From positions 234,638,060 to 234,679,502 of the forward strand of contig JBOZIK010000001.1 in NCBI GenBank assembly GCA_051453625.1: DNA of 41,443 nt, read 5' to 3'. The position numbers and the translations under genes are program-made. A model generated the notes under the pieces. That model was not told the DNA's origin. It made no database searches and saw nothing but the letters and a program-made list of their open reading frames with translations. This document shows positions 1 through 11,889 of the stretch, one piece after another (position 1 is the stretch's first letter; each line of letters starts with the position of its first letter). Source of the DNA: Welwitschia mirabilis (lineage: Eukaryota > Gnetophyta > Gnetopsida > Welwitschiales).

Positions 1-63
<63 letters not shown>
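1..63. repeat. (TG)n microsatellite
   Basis: An uninterrupted TG dinucleotide tract runs from the left edge of the window. Similar TG tracts recur at 10721 and 13322, where they border nested or gapped sequence. The sequence just after it (AGGGGTCATTGG) resembles the opening of the F units at 27833 and 31944. Confidence 0.97.
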
Positions 64-65
<2 letters not shown>

Positions 66-909
66 GGGTCATTGGCTCATTAGCCTAACAAAGAAATGAT
101 CTCATCCCCAAAGAAAACACTATGAAAGAAGAAAGTTTGTCTTTTTTCTTATTTTAAATTTGAAGATCTACAAGTGCATATAAATCGTAATGAAAAACTC
201 AAAGACTTAAAGAATTAGCTAATGAAAAATTAAAAACCTAAAAAGTTTTAGCTAAGCTTTAAAAAGATAAAATATCCTCTTATTTATGGATTAAAGTAAT
301 ATAACTAAGCAGGATCAATAAGTCTTATGAACTTAAAAGATGATGGAGAGGTAATTTAGAAAAGTGAAAATGGCTATATTGTTGATGAACTAAATGAAAA
401 TGATTATGGTTTTCTAGAAAATGTCATCCTTAAACACATGAGGGTTTTTTTTCATAGTTTGATTCAATCATTCCAAGGCTACAGTAGGTGAATTTAATTC
501 AATCACATTTGGTAAAATCAAATTAGGATCACAAGATTAGTGTGTACTCATCGATGGAGAATAATATAGTTGATCAAGTAATAAATTAGGCTTACAAAAA
601 TTTTTATCACAAGACTCTACATGTGAGTTGAAAAACTCAAGAAGGATATGGGGAGAATACTCATTAATATTTAAAAGGACATAGATGAATTAGAAATTAG
701 TGAATTAAAAGGGCTGTCATTAAAGATATATCTTATATCTTCAAGAGGTAGATTCATATCAAAGGAAGGATCATCTTTTAGTCTAATATTTAAATCACAA
801 TCTAAAGAAAATAGTGAAAAACATTTTTCTCATAGAAAGAAGAATAAAAATCATCAAGACGTTCAACAAAATCCACTTCTTTTAAATCATTAGATTGCTA
901 GAAATACAT
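64..909 (+). repeat. Possible left fragment of repeat family F
   Basis: No gene is seen here. The first 40 or so bases match the openings of the F units at 27833 and 31944 (shared core GGTCATTGGCTCATTAGC with one or two changes). Similarity further in is weak. The block ends where the A repeat begins. It may be a truncated F copy or only a shared terminal motif. Confidence 0.35.
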
Positions 910-2140
910 TTTTTAAAATCATCTTATAATGTAACATACATTATAAGAGAAAAACTTGAGTTACCTTTTAAAATTTTACGTAGTCATTTTTCAAACAACT
1001 TATGACACTATAGCATCAATTCCATGAGTAAAATGGAATTTTAGTATCATATGATAGTTTTACCTAATCAAGCATAGATCACATGTAAAGATAGGATAGT
1101 TTTGATAATTCTTAATCGAAAACTAATTTAAGCAAATCTATAAAGATTTCCCTTAATTTTCAAACTTAAATAATAATGTTACTATATTAAATTTATGCCA
1201 TTTTAATAATCTCAAGATAAATTCAAGCCATTTTCAAGCATTAGAAAGAGATGTTCTACTGATTTTTTTCATATTTCTTTATTTTAAATTTTATTACCTC
1301 TTTATATTAACTTTTAAAGCCTTCTACATGTTGTAAAATGAATTTATTTTTAATCTCCTACATCCTCTTACTTTTTATTTTACATCCCATTTTCCTCATT
1401 TTCATCCATTTGAATGGCATTATAGGGGTAAATAATTAGACATAAATGCATAATGCTAGATGAGGGAAATGCATCAAGTCTTATGATTATCTAAATTAAA
1501 GAATAATGAAAAGGGCTATGATTTTATCTGAAATTGAGAAATGTTCCTCTTCCTTATGTTTTTATCCTTTTTTTTACTTGATCTATGCATTTTTATTATT
1601 TTTTCTTTTATTCTAATTAGACTTATTATAGCATGTTACATAGTGAGTACTAATTAGATTGTTGTGCATTTAGCACATATCATTACATAGTGTAATTTTA
1701 CATGGTTGACACTCTATGTTAAAAAAATCTTATACTTATTTCTCTTCTTTCTTTCTACCTTAATTCTTATATTTTCTTCTAATACCTTTTCTTATGATTT
1801 CACCTTTTATCCTAAGTAAATGATGATGAATTTCTATTTGTTATTTCCAATAGTAGTATTTTTAGTTTTACATACATTATTTATATTTCTTTGAAATCCA
1901 AATTATCTATTTTTATCTTTATTTTTCTCTTTTCATTATCCTCTTTTTGAAATCAAAGTCGACTTGTAAATTTTAGCTCTTCTTTTGATCATATCTCCTT
2001 TTTAGCAACTCCAAAGTAGCTAAGATTTTATCAATAACTTCCTTTTAGGATTTAGAAAATTTTATTATAAATTAATTAGAACTTCAATTCAACTTCTGAA
2101 ATCTCTTTTGTATATAGTTAAAGTTAAAGAAGTAGTTTTT
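910..2140 (+). repeat. A-family repeat, forward arm 1
   Basis: This stretch aligns directly with 8400-9540 and, reverse-complemented, with the 2640-4400 part of the middle arm. Anchors include TTCCATGAGTAAAATGGAAT near 1020 (compare 8525) and the stretch near 1380-1430 that matches the reverse complement of 3825-3895. No coding frame survives and the family is not recognised. It could be part of an LTR or of a fold-back element. Confidence 0.75.
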
Positions 2141-2639
2141 AAAAAATAGGACATATAAAAAAGAGTTTAAATCAACAAGTACTTGATAAAAGTAATGTAT
2201 TAATGTCTATTTACTTAAAGCAATAATTAGTTAATTTCAAGCTATTTTAATTGATAAAAACGAGACAAAATAAAGAATAGAGAGAAAATATGGATAGAAA
2301 AATTAGAAGAATTAATTTAGAAATTCTCAAAACCTTAAATATACTTAGATTATATTGTGAAGTACTTTTTAAGATAACAACATTCAATATCAAGTGAAAT
2401 TGTTTAAAACTAATAGAAATAATTCTTCTAGGAAAAAATAAAAAATTATAGTTAATCTTACTTTGACTAATAATATGAATAAAAGTATAAAAGTTTCAAA
2501 ATAATGAAATACATACTTTAAAAAGATAAAAAATATATTTTAAGATAGGATCTTAAATTTTTATAAACACATCAATAATGATGAAGAAATTTTATATGCA
2601 AAAATAATAAAATCAGGATTTCATAGATTAGAAATTTTT
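2141..2639. other. Spacer between A arms 1 and 2
   Basis: This AT-rich spacer forms the loop of the first palindrome. Its two halves are not reverse complements of each other by eye. No gene or recognisable repeat is seen. Confidence 0.5.
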
Positions 2640-5600
2640 ATAAAGTTATAACTTTGACTATAAATGGCTAAAAAAGGAGTTTTAGAGGCCAAATTGAAGT
2701 TTTGACTAATTTATAATGAAAATTTTTAAATCTTGTAAGAAAGCTACTAGTAAAATTTCAAAATCATTAGAGTAATGAAAAAAATGTTATAGTAAAAACA
2801 AGCACTAAAATTTTCTAGTCTACTTCGATTTTGAGAAGATAATAGTGAAGAGAAAAGAATCCATGTCAAAATAAATAATTTTAATTTTTGAAAAATGTGA
2901 ATAACATGTTTGCAAATCAAACTACTACTATTGGAATGATAAAATAAAAATCATCATTTACTTGGAAAGATAGGTGGAGTCATGAGAAAATGTAATAAAA
3001 GAAATGATAAGAATGGAAGAAGGAATGAATAAGAGGAATAAAACACCTAGTTTCTTCACATCGAATAGCCAACCATATAAAATTATAGTATGGTATGATA
3101 GGTATTAAATACACAACAATTCAATTNNNNNNNNNNNNNNNNNNNNNNNNNNNNNNNNNNNNNNNNNNNNNNNNNNNNNNNNNNNNNNNNNNNNNNNNNN
3201 NNNNNNNNNNNNNNNNNNNNNNNNNNNNNNNNNNNNNNNNNNNNNNNNNNNNNNNNNNNNNNNNNNNNNNNNNNNNNNNNNNNNNNNNNNNNNNNNNNNN
3301 NNNNNNNNNNNNNNNNNNNNNNNNNNNNNNNNNNNNNNNNNNNNNNNNNNNNNNNNNNNNNNNNNNNNNNNNNNNNNNNNNNNNNNNNNNNNNNNNNNNN
3401 NNNNNNNNNNNNNNNNNNNNNNNNNNNNNNNNNNNNNNNNNNNNNNNNNNNNNNNNNNNNNNNNNNNNNNNNNNNNNNNNNNNNNNNNNNNNNNNNNNNN
3501 NNNNNNNNNNNNNNNNNNNNNNNNNNNNNNNNNNNNNNNNNNNNNNNNNNNNNNNNNNNNNNNNNNNNNNNNNNNNNNNNNNNNNNNNNNNNNNNNNNNN
3601 NNNNNNNNNNNNNNNNNNNNNNNNNNNNNNNNNNNNNNNNNNNNNNNNNNNNNNNNNNNNNNNNNNNNNNNNNNNNNNNNNNNNNNNNNNNNNNNNNNNN
3701 AAAAACATAAGGGAAAAGAACACTTATTAATTTTAAAATAAAGCAGCCTTTCCATTATTTAATAAAAATTACTATAATATTTTATGCCTTCTTCTCCTCT
3801 TAAACCACCTATTCATTTACACTTTACCACCCTTAGAATGACATCTAAATGAATGAAAATGAGAATAAGGTGATGAAAAGGGAAATGAAAGATGATGTAA
3901 AAGGCTAACAATGGATGTATGTGATAGAAAAAGATGAGAATGAAGAATGTAGAAGGATTTTGAACCTTATATAGATAGAATATCAACTTAAAAATGAAGA
4001 TATATGAGAGAAATAAACTAGGTAAATCTGGCTTGAGAATGGCTTGAATTAAACTTGAGAGTATTAAAAAGGCATAAAATTAGTATAACAATATTATAAT
4101 TTAAGTTTTTAGGTTAAGAGGAATCTTTACAAGTACACTTGGATCAGGTTTAGGCTAAGGAGTTGGAAAAACCATCACATTTTCACATGTGATTCATGCT
4201 TGACTTGATAAAACTATCACATGACACTATAGTGCCATTTTACTTATGGAATTATCACTATAGTATTTTGAAAATAAGTACCTCCATTTTCAAAAAGTGG
4301 AACAATTCAAGTTTGTCTATTATAACTCACATTAAGTGAAAATGTCAAATTTAACTAAAAACTAATTATGAATGTACAAATAATAGTTTTCAAGATGTAA
4401 GTTTCCAAGGTACAGATATTCTAAAAGGCTCTAATATCATCTACTCTTATGATTTTAATGTTAAAATGAGTTGGAATTATTGCATCTATAAATTAATAAG
4501 ATATGATGATGGAAAATGGACTATAAAATATTTGTAAGACTGATAGGCTAAAGTAGCCTTTCATGCTCTAGATTTCCTCCCTTAATCTTAACCTTGTAAT
4601 CATGCTTATCATAAATAATATAAAGGTAGATTATAATGCATTGTTTTAAGTTCATTGAGTGTCTAAGGTTCTTGTCATCTAAAAATTATAGAAATACTTC
4701 TAAGTAAAGTATTATAGTTTGAAAAGCACTGCAAAAGTATGATTATTAATACCTTATTTAATTTAAAATGTAATCTTAATTACACCCCTAATTATTTTAC
4801 TTGTATATCTCATGTAAGTAATGATAATAACAGAAATAAAGCCTACTAAAAATTAATGTTCATAGCTTAAGTGAATGGTTGTGGATCTAAATGTTTATTA
4901 TAGAAATAAAAAAACATGTAAAGTAATAACACTAATATTCATGAAACCATAACTATATATGTATTATGGGAGATAGTAAGAAAGATGTAGGAACATTAAA
5001 AACTTCAGCCTTTTATTAATTAATCTATAGAGTAAGGTAAAAATTTATTAAGCTTTAATTATTTTTTAAAGTTAAATAAACATATGAATACAAGTTAAAT
5101 CAAATGAAGCATATTTAAATATCATACCATAAAATAGTATTACAAAAGATAGTGAATTACATAGACTTTACACATGGAAAATATAGTTTATTATATAAAA
5201 AATTATTAAGCATTAAAGACATAATACTAATAAAGATAGAGGCTTAAAACTTAGAAAATAACTAGTTATACCTCAAACTTGAATGAAAGTTAGGATTTTT
5301 AGATGAAAAATACATAGTTTAATCATATTTTGTTAAAGAAAAAAGAAACTTTAAAAACAAAATAAAAAGATTTTTTAGATTTATACTTTTAGTAGGAAAA
5401 AAAGAAGTAGATCCACTCTAAAGCTCCTAACCCTCCTAAATATAACTATGTGATATCTATAGCTCTTATTTCATCTTCTAAAAAAGTAACAATGCCTTTA
5501 ATTTTTAAAGAAAACAAAAACACAAATAAAAAGAAATGTTTTCATTTTTTTAATTTTTAGGATTTTATCATATTTACATTTAAAAGATGAATTAAATCAA

Positions 5601-5650
5601 AGGTGAACATAGAATATGTGATGAATATGATTCATAACTATGTAAATATG
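2640..5650 (-). repeat. A-family repeat, reverse arm 2
   Basis: Read on the minus strand this arm aligns with forward arm 1 (910-2140) over its left part and with forward arm 3 (7170-9540) over most of its length. Anchors, each as its reverse complement: 4980-5040 with 7743-7797, 5270-5340 with 7500-7560, 5420-5480 with 7330-7400, and 5540-5650 with 7170-7300. A sized gap of 574 N interrupts it. No protein is recognisable. Confidence 0.75.
3127..3700. other. Assembly gap, 574 N
   Basis: A run of N lies inside A arm 2. By comparison with arms 1 and 3 the missing sequence should be the reverse complement of A sequence around 1500-1750 and 9070-9300. The apparent open frames across it come from N translation. 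Confidence 0.98.
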
Positions 5651-7169
5651 TCATTTTGATTTAATAAACATTAATATGCTAGTTTTTGCTAATTAGTTAT
5701 TAATTTAAAATATAATTTAGATGCTTGATTTCTTTTATAACTTGTTTCAGGATAAGTAAAGAGTTAACTTTCAAGTCAATTATATTAGAATTTAGTGAAA
5801 ATATTATTTAAGTCAAATAGTTTACTATAATATTGTTGTTTAGGTGATATATTTTTATTATAAATTATCATACATTTTGTATGGACTAGAATGAGATGTT
5901 TCAATTACTCATTTTCATTCATATTATATGATTTCAAGTAATGAAACTTTTAAGAAAGATTATTTATATATAAAACTTGCTTTGGTCGACTTGATAACTG
6001 AAGCTCTCTTACTTGTTTATTCAAGTCACAAATTATTTTTAGAATAATAATAAATATTTATAAACTATTATTTCTTTGTATTTTCTTATATCTTTATTTT
6101 CATGTCTCATGAATTTATGCTTTTATATATGTGATTCTTCACAAGAATTTTAAAACACATGTTTTAATTACTTGTATGTCACTTAATAGAATTAGATATT
6201 TTATCATATGAAAAGTTATATTTTACATTAATTATATTAAATTTTAGTGTAAATCTTATCTAAATCAAATATTTTTCTATGTCTATTTTAAAAATATTAT
6301 TTTCTAAGTGATATATTTTGATTCTAAGAAGTTGTAAAATTTGTATAGAGTAGAATGAGATATTTAAATTACTCATTTGCATGCATATTATATGATTTTA
6401 AGTAATGAATGTTTTAAGAAAGACTATTTTTGTATAAAATTGACTTTAGTAGATTTTACTATTTAAACTTTATTACTTATTTATTTAAGGTATAAATAAT
6501 CTTTAAAATTAGGGTGAATATTTATAAAAGATTATTTATTTCTATTTTATTATATTTTCCTTTTTACATCTCATGAAATTATGATTTCACACATATAGTT
6601 TGTTACATTTTTTAAGTCACTTTTTTTAATTGCTCGTATGTCACTTTAAAAAAACTATTATTTTATCATGTAACCTAATAGTTTCATATGATACTATTAA
6701 TATTTTTATATGAATTTATGTTAAGCATTTTGTTAATTTAATACTTATGTGCTTTCACTATAAATGCAATATGACTTAGGAGATTTATTTATTCTTTAAT
6801 TTAAACTATTTGTACTTTATTTTCATTACTTGAGTTAAATTATTACCTTAAGTACACATTTCGTTTTGTGAATGTTTAGAGCATGACCTCCTCATTTTAA
6901 AACTTGACTTTTTTCTTTGTTAAAAATTGATAGTATTTTTAGGGAATACTTGCTATTTTTATGTGAAATATTGTACTTTTATTTGAAAATTCAGTTACAC
7001 TAATTAGAAGCTTTTTTTAATGCACTTTTTATATTAAAATTGCATTAATGATATGTTAAGTGCTATATTACTGTAATAAGACTTTGAGGTGCACACATTC
7101 TAACTTTAATACTATTCTATTTTTTTATTTTTGTTTTCAATATTATACATTTATGGTAAAATTTAAATT
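5651..7169. repeat. Central spacer of the second palindrome, with a direct duplication
   Basis: The spacer holds two diverged direct copies of about 350 bp, roughly 5776-6120 and 6222-6580. Both copies contain TAGAATGAGATRTTTMAATTAC and then a CATATTATATGATTT block followed by AAGTAATGA. The offset is about 450 bp. The remainder is plain AT-rich sequence. The 70-codon open frame at 7060-7272 straddles the edge of arm 3 and looks like chance. Confidence 0.6.
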
Positions 7170-9540
7170 CATACTAGTAAATGTCTACATAGTTATGAAC
7201 AATATTTATCACATATTTCGTATTCATATTTATTTTGATTCATCTTTTGGATTTAAATATGATAAAATCTAAAAATTCAAAAGATGAAAAAATCCTTCTT
7301 GTTTTATTTTTCCTCATTTAAAACTTAAAAGTATTGGTACTTTTTTAGATGATGAATTTAGAGCTAGAGGTCTTACATAGTTTCATTTAGAAGGGTTGTA
7401 AGATTTGGGAAGGTTCCACTATCATTTGTTCTTCAAAAACTATTAATCTAAAAAAATTCCTTTTTATTTTTGTTTTTAAGTTTTTGCCTTTAAGAAATTA
7501 TGACTAAGTAATGTATTTTTCGCTTCAAAATCCTAGTTTTTATTCATGTTGAAAGTAATATTTAATACTTCATCTTTTTTTTATCATACTATATATTTTC
7601 CATATGTGAAGTTTCTGTGATTTACTATCTATTGTAACACTATTTTATGATATAATATTTGACTATATTTCATTTGATTTAGCTTGTGTTCATGTTTTTC
7701 TTTAATTTTTAAAAAGCAATAAAAATAATAAATCTTTTATTTTACTTTGTAGATTAATGAATACAAAGGTTGAAGTTTTTAATGTTCCTACATCTTATTT
7801 ACTATCTCATGTAAGACATATATCATTATTATTTTATGATTACTAGTACTTTTACTTTATATGTTGTTTTATTTACAAAATATGCATTTAGATCCATAAC
7901 CATCCACTTGAAATACAAACATCTTAATTGTTAGTAGATTTTATTTCTCTTATCATCATAACTTTTAAAAGAGGTACAAGAAGACTAATGTGGGGGACAT
8001 GGGGTGAGGGGGAGGGAATCTTTGCTAAAATAAGATATTAATAATCATAATTTTACATTACTTTTCAAACTATAATACTATACTTCAAAGTTAGACAGGA
8101 ATATCAAACACCTCAGGAGCTTATAATAATGCATAATAATCTAGTTTTAGGTTATTTATAATGATCATGATTATAAATTCAAGATCAAGGGTGAAAATAT
8201 GAATAATAAAGGAGTATTTTAGTCTATTAACTATGTAGATATTTCATATTTTATTTGCTGTTATCATATTTCATCTACTTACTAATGTAATGATCTGAAC
8301 ACATTTTAATATTGGATGCATAACATTAATTAATATTAGAACTTTATGAAACATTAGTACCATATAAATTTACATTTTGAAACTATAATTTGTACATTCT
8401 TAATCATTTTTAAGTTGAAGATGTTTTCATGTAATGTAAGTTACAAGAGAAAAAATTAAATTGTTTTACTTTCTAGAAGTGAAGATAGTTATTTTTCAAA
8501 CTACTTTTAATGTTATAACACTAATTCCATAAGTAAAACTATGTTATAAAATCATATGATACTTTTTCCTAGTTAAGGGTAAATCATATATAAAACTTTA
8601 ATGGTTTTAGTAACTTATAGATCTAATGCCTACATAAAAATCCTCCTAAATGTTCAAACTTAAATCATAATATTACAATATCAAATTTATGCCATTTTGA
8701 TGCTCTTCGATTAAAATTAATTATTCTCAAGCATTGGAAGGAGATTTTATACTTTATTTCTTTCATATTTTTTCATTTTCAAGTTGATTCTCTCTATATC
8801 GGCTTTGGAATAATTCTATTCCCTGATTCTCATATTTTACTATTATACATAATTATTTTAAGCCTATTACATACTCTTATATTCTATTTTTCATTACTAT
8901 TTTTAGATTTCCAATTTTTATTGCCTTTTACCCATTTTTATCGATCCAAATGGTCATGTAGGAATGATGAAGTGCATGTGAATGGATAGTGCAGATTGAG
9001 AAGAAGGTAACAAATCTTAAAAAAATTTAGATTAAAGACTAAAAGAGTTGTACTTTATTTAAAACTAATAAGTTTTCTTTTATCTTATGTTTTTATGCTT
9101 TTATTTACTTCATTTATGCATTTTTTTGATGATTTTATTTTTATTTGATTAAAATTTTTATAGAAAGTTTCATAACGAGTACTGATTGGACTATTGTATA
9201 TTTAGCACCAATCATAGTATATTATAATTTTACATGATTCACCACTCTATGTTAAATAAATCTTATGTTTTATTTTTATTTTTTCTTTCCCCTTCAATTC
9301 TTTTCATTTATTTTAGTAAATTTCCAATGATTTCACTTTCTTCATAAGTAAATGATGATAAATTTTTATTTTATCCTTTTTAGTAGTACTAATTTTATTT
9401 GTAAATATGTTATTTACATTTTCCTAAAATGAAAATCATCTATTTTTACATCTATTAATATTTATCCTTTCTTCTCTTCTCAAAATTAAAGTAAACTAGT
9501 AAATTTTAGTTCTTTTCTTGATCATAACTCTTGTTATATA
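7170..9540 (+). repeat. A-family repeat, forward arm 3
   Basis: This is the most complete forward copy of A. It pairs as an inverted repeat with 2640-5650 and is a direct repeat of 910-2140 over its right half (8400-9540). It ends near 9540, at the junction with the reversed F fragment. No coding frame is recognisable. Confidence 0.75.
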
Positions 9541-9544
9541 AATA

Positions 9545-10385
9545 TAATGATTTTAAAACATTATTATTAATTTTAACATATAAAAATTAATATTTATATC
9601 AAGTGTTTTAAGATTATTTATTATAAATGAAGTAATAATAAAATATTTATTCTATTATTTTAAAAACAAGACTTAATTTTACTCTTTTTTGTATAATAGT
9701 TATAAATCTTTAACCATGTTTTAGATGATAAGAGATGGATATAATTTTGCATAAAACAAAAATGGTAATGAAGACATGAGGTAGTAACATGTATCAGTAG
9801 CAATAAAAACATGTGACACAAACATGACACAAATACATAGAGGTAACACTGAAGACCTGTGATAATATCACTAGGTGGTAGAGGAATTTGGCTTCAAATA
9901 CTACATGTTAGACTTATCAGAATGAAAATTCTACCTAATGCTCTAAGATAGAATTATCAACATAATACTATATGATAAAATCCCATAAATGCTATAGGAT
10001 ATAATCTTATCTATCCAATGTTAAATAATGAAGATTATACCTAATGTAATAAGATGAAGTTCACTCACCTTATCTACTATTAGAAGTCCAAGGCTTTAAA
10101 TTATCTTAACTATATTCTTGCTTATAACATGGTCATGAATCATCATTTATCAATATTTTGTATTTGTTAAAGCATAGTAGAAATCCTTAGAGCATCATAG
10201 TCAACATGGGGTATTAAGTACCTTATTTGAAAGAAAAAATTATTTCAAGGTTAGCTTATAGAGCCCACACTAGCCTTCTTCTTTCTATAATGGAATGTGC
10301 TTTTTCTAATTTAATAAAAAGTAGTTATTCACTTTTGATTTCAAGTTGTAAATAAATTTATACTTGTAATACTTAATAGAAAACA
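9545..10385 (-). repeat. Reversed F-unit tail, left of the long-LTR insertion
   Basis: Reverse-complemented, this matches the tail of F unit I (about 31186-31940) including its 26-bp minisatellite and the run from CACATGTTTTTA to AACATGGYTAAAGAT (31660-31815). Its right end matches F unit II near 35100-35180. It stops exactly where the long-LTR element begins at 10386, and the same F unit appears to resume at 24568. Confidence 0.7.
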
Positions 10386-10424
10386 TGTAATACTCCAAAT
10401 TTCTAATGTTGAAATAAATTAAAC

Positions 10425-10436
10425 TATCTAATACCA
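10425..10436 (-). other. Degenerate second primer-site motif in the 3' LTR
   Basis: TATCTAATACCA is the counterpart of the motif at 19841-19852 and matches the reverse complement of the Met-tRNA primer site (GCTCTGATACCA) at 9 of 12 positions. The following bases AAAATGTAATACTACAATTT match the right LTR. Confidence 0.5.
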
Positions 10437-10509
10437 AAATGTAATACTACAATTTCTAATATCTTGAAACTGTAAATCAAATAGTTTCTACTAAAATTGA
10501 GATTTCATT

Positions 10510-10544
10510 AGATAATTATACATACATACATATATATATATATA
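10510..10544. repeat. CATA/TA microsatellite
   Basis: A short run of CATA units passes into TA units. The other LTR has a shorter TA run at the same place, near 19940. Confidence 0.85.
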
Positions 10545-10720
10545 TTGTTGGCTAGAGTGATTAAAGGTTTTTAAACTTAAGATTTAAAATTTTAATAATT
10601 TATTTCTAACTACGATTGATCTTAAGTAAATTTATAAGACTTAAATAAATTTAATTATTATTTACAATTTTATGCTCAAGGTCATCCTATGAGATTTCAT
10701 CTATGTCTAAAGTATTTTTT

Positions 10721-10814
10721 TGTGTGTGTGTGTGTGTGTATGTGTGTGTGTGTATGTGTGTATGTGTGTGTGTGTGTGTGCGCGCGCGCGCATGCGTGTG
10801 CGTGCGTGTGTGCG

Positions 10815-10858
<44 letters not shown>

Positions 10859-10881
10859 CGCGCGCACGCGTACATGCGCAC
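10721..10881. repeat. Compound TG/CG tract, 161 bp of alternating pyrimidine-purine
   Basis: Every step from 10721 to 10881 alternates pyrimidine and purine, mixing TG, TA, CG and CA dinucleotides, with pure CG blocks near 10781-10790 and 10859-10865. The other LTR has a TA tract at the same position (20103-20138). Such tracts favour left-handed Z-DNA. The short Cys/Val and His/Thr open frames across it are artefacts of the repeat. Confidence 0.95.
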
Positions 10882-11456
10882 TTATCCTATATATTCATAT
10901 TACAATAACTTAAGAACATTATAGATTACAGCTAAATTAGAATCACATGCATAAGATTCAATCTTCATTACATTCACTAGGGATACTTAGTTACCCTTTT
11001 ATCCATGTAAAAAAATGGATTGAGAATTCTATGTTGGGATATCTGGAATGACTCTTTATTATATGGGTTATATAGTTATGCTATTAAGTTTCTCATTTAT
11101 TTAAGGTGAACAAGTTACTTATAATTCTATACTTAGAAAATGATTCTTTAATTTTTCCTCGTAATGTTTATTTAATAGTTTCCTAGAATTAAGACTTAAT
11201 ATTATCATTTGAGAATTGTGATTAATAGTAGTAAGAATTAATTTTAGATACCTTGCTTTAAAATGAAAAATAGACTAACAATTCACTTACAGTAGCTTCT
11301 CTGTATGATTCATTCTTCATTAAGGTACCATACATAAGATTTTATTAGGCTATTAAAGCTAATTCATTTCCTAGTTAAAGATAAATATAAAAAAGTTACT
11401 AGATGACTTATACCTATTCTGATAATTTTAGCATATATTATTACTCATTACAATTT

Positions 11457-11468
11457 TGGTATCGGAGC
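11457..11468 (+). other. Primer-binding-site motif 1 (initiator Met-tRNA)
   Basis: TGGTATCGGAGC differs from the common plant primer site TGGTATCAGAGC at one base. It follows ATTACAATTT, the expected CA end of an LTR. Confidence 0.65.
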
Positions 11469-11514
11469 ATTAAGTTTGAAGAATTTTAACTATAGAAAAT
11501 TGGGCTCTTACATT

Positions 11515-11526
11515 TGGTATTAGAGC
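11515..11526 (+). other. Primer-binding-site motif 2 (initiator Met-tRNA)
   Basis: TGGTATTAGAGC differs from TGGTATCAGAGC at one base and follows CTCTTACATT. It lies 58 bp after motif 1. The stretch between them resembles the one between the two minus-strand motifs of the long-LTR element (19778-19852). Confidence 0.65.
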
Positions 11527-11567
11527 TACATGAATTTTTAAGGTGTAAAATTTAAGATGTTACATCA

Positions 11568-11865
11568 ATGCAACTTAAAACTCATGAAAGAAATTATCCA
11601 ATTCATGATCTTGAATTATCTAGAGTAATTTCTATTTTAAAACTATGGAAATATTATCTCTATGGTGAAAAGTTTTAAGTTTAGATAGATCATAAGAGTT
11701 TAAAACACAGTTTTAATTAACTAAACTTAAACCTTAATAAAGAAAATGGATGGAAGTTTTATTTGATTTTGATATAGAGATTTTATATCATAAAGGTAAG
11801 GGAAATAAAGCTGTAGATGATCTTAGTAGATGGGATTATCTTAAATTAATCATAAAAATTCAAAG
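11568..11865 (+). pseudogene. Ty3/gypsy RNase H remnant
   Basis: The frame from 11568 reads MQLKTHERNYPIHDLELS, then LYGEKF and DHKSLK. These are the conserved RNase H blocks of Ty3/gypsy pol, where RNase H degrades the RNA strand of the RNA/DNA hybrid. Further on GKGNKAVDDLSRW matches the domain end before integrase. Stops interrupt the frame, for example after GEKF. The reverse-transcriptase palm with its YxDD motif is missing upstream, because the sequence passes from the primer-site region to RNase H within about 40 bases. This is an internal deletion derivative, not a working gene. Confidence 0.85.
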
Positions 11866-11889
11866 CTAAATTTCTATCATTATGTTAAA

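Noticed and set aside
3095-3755. Open frames of 200 or more codons
   Set aside because: Almost all codons are N; they span the assembly gap at 3127-3700.
7060-7272. A 70-codon plus-strand frame
   Set aside because: Phe/Tyr/Ile-rich as expected by chance in AT-rich DNA. It crosses the edge of repeat A arm 3 and is not conserved in the reverse arm.
10687-10924. Open frames of Cys/Val or His/Thr repeats on both strands
   Set aside because: They are translations of the TG/CG tract in different frames. The same applies to the minus-strand frames at 13176-13412.
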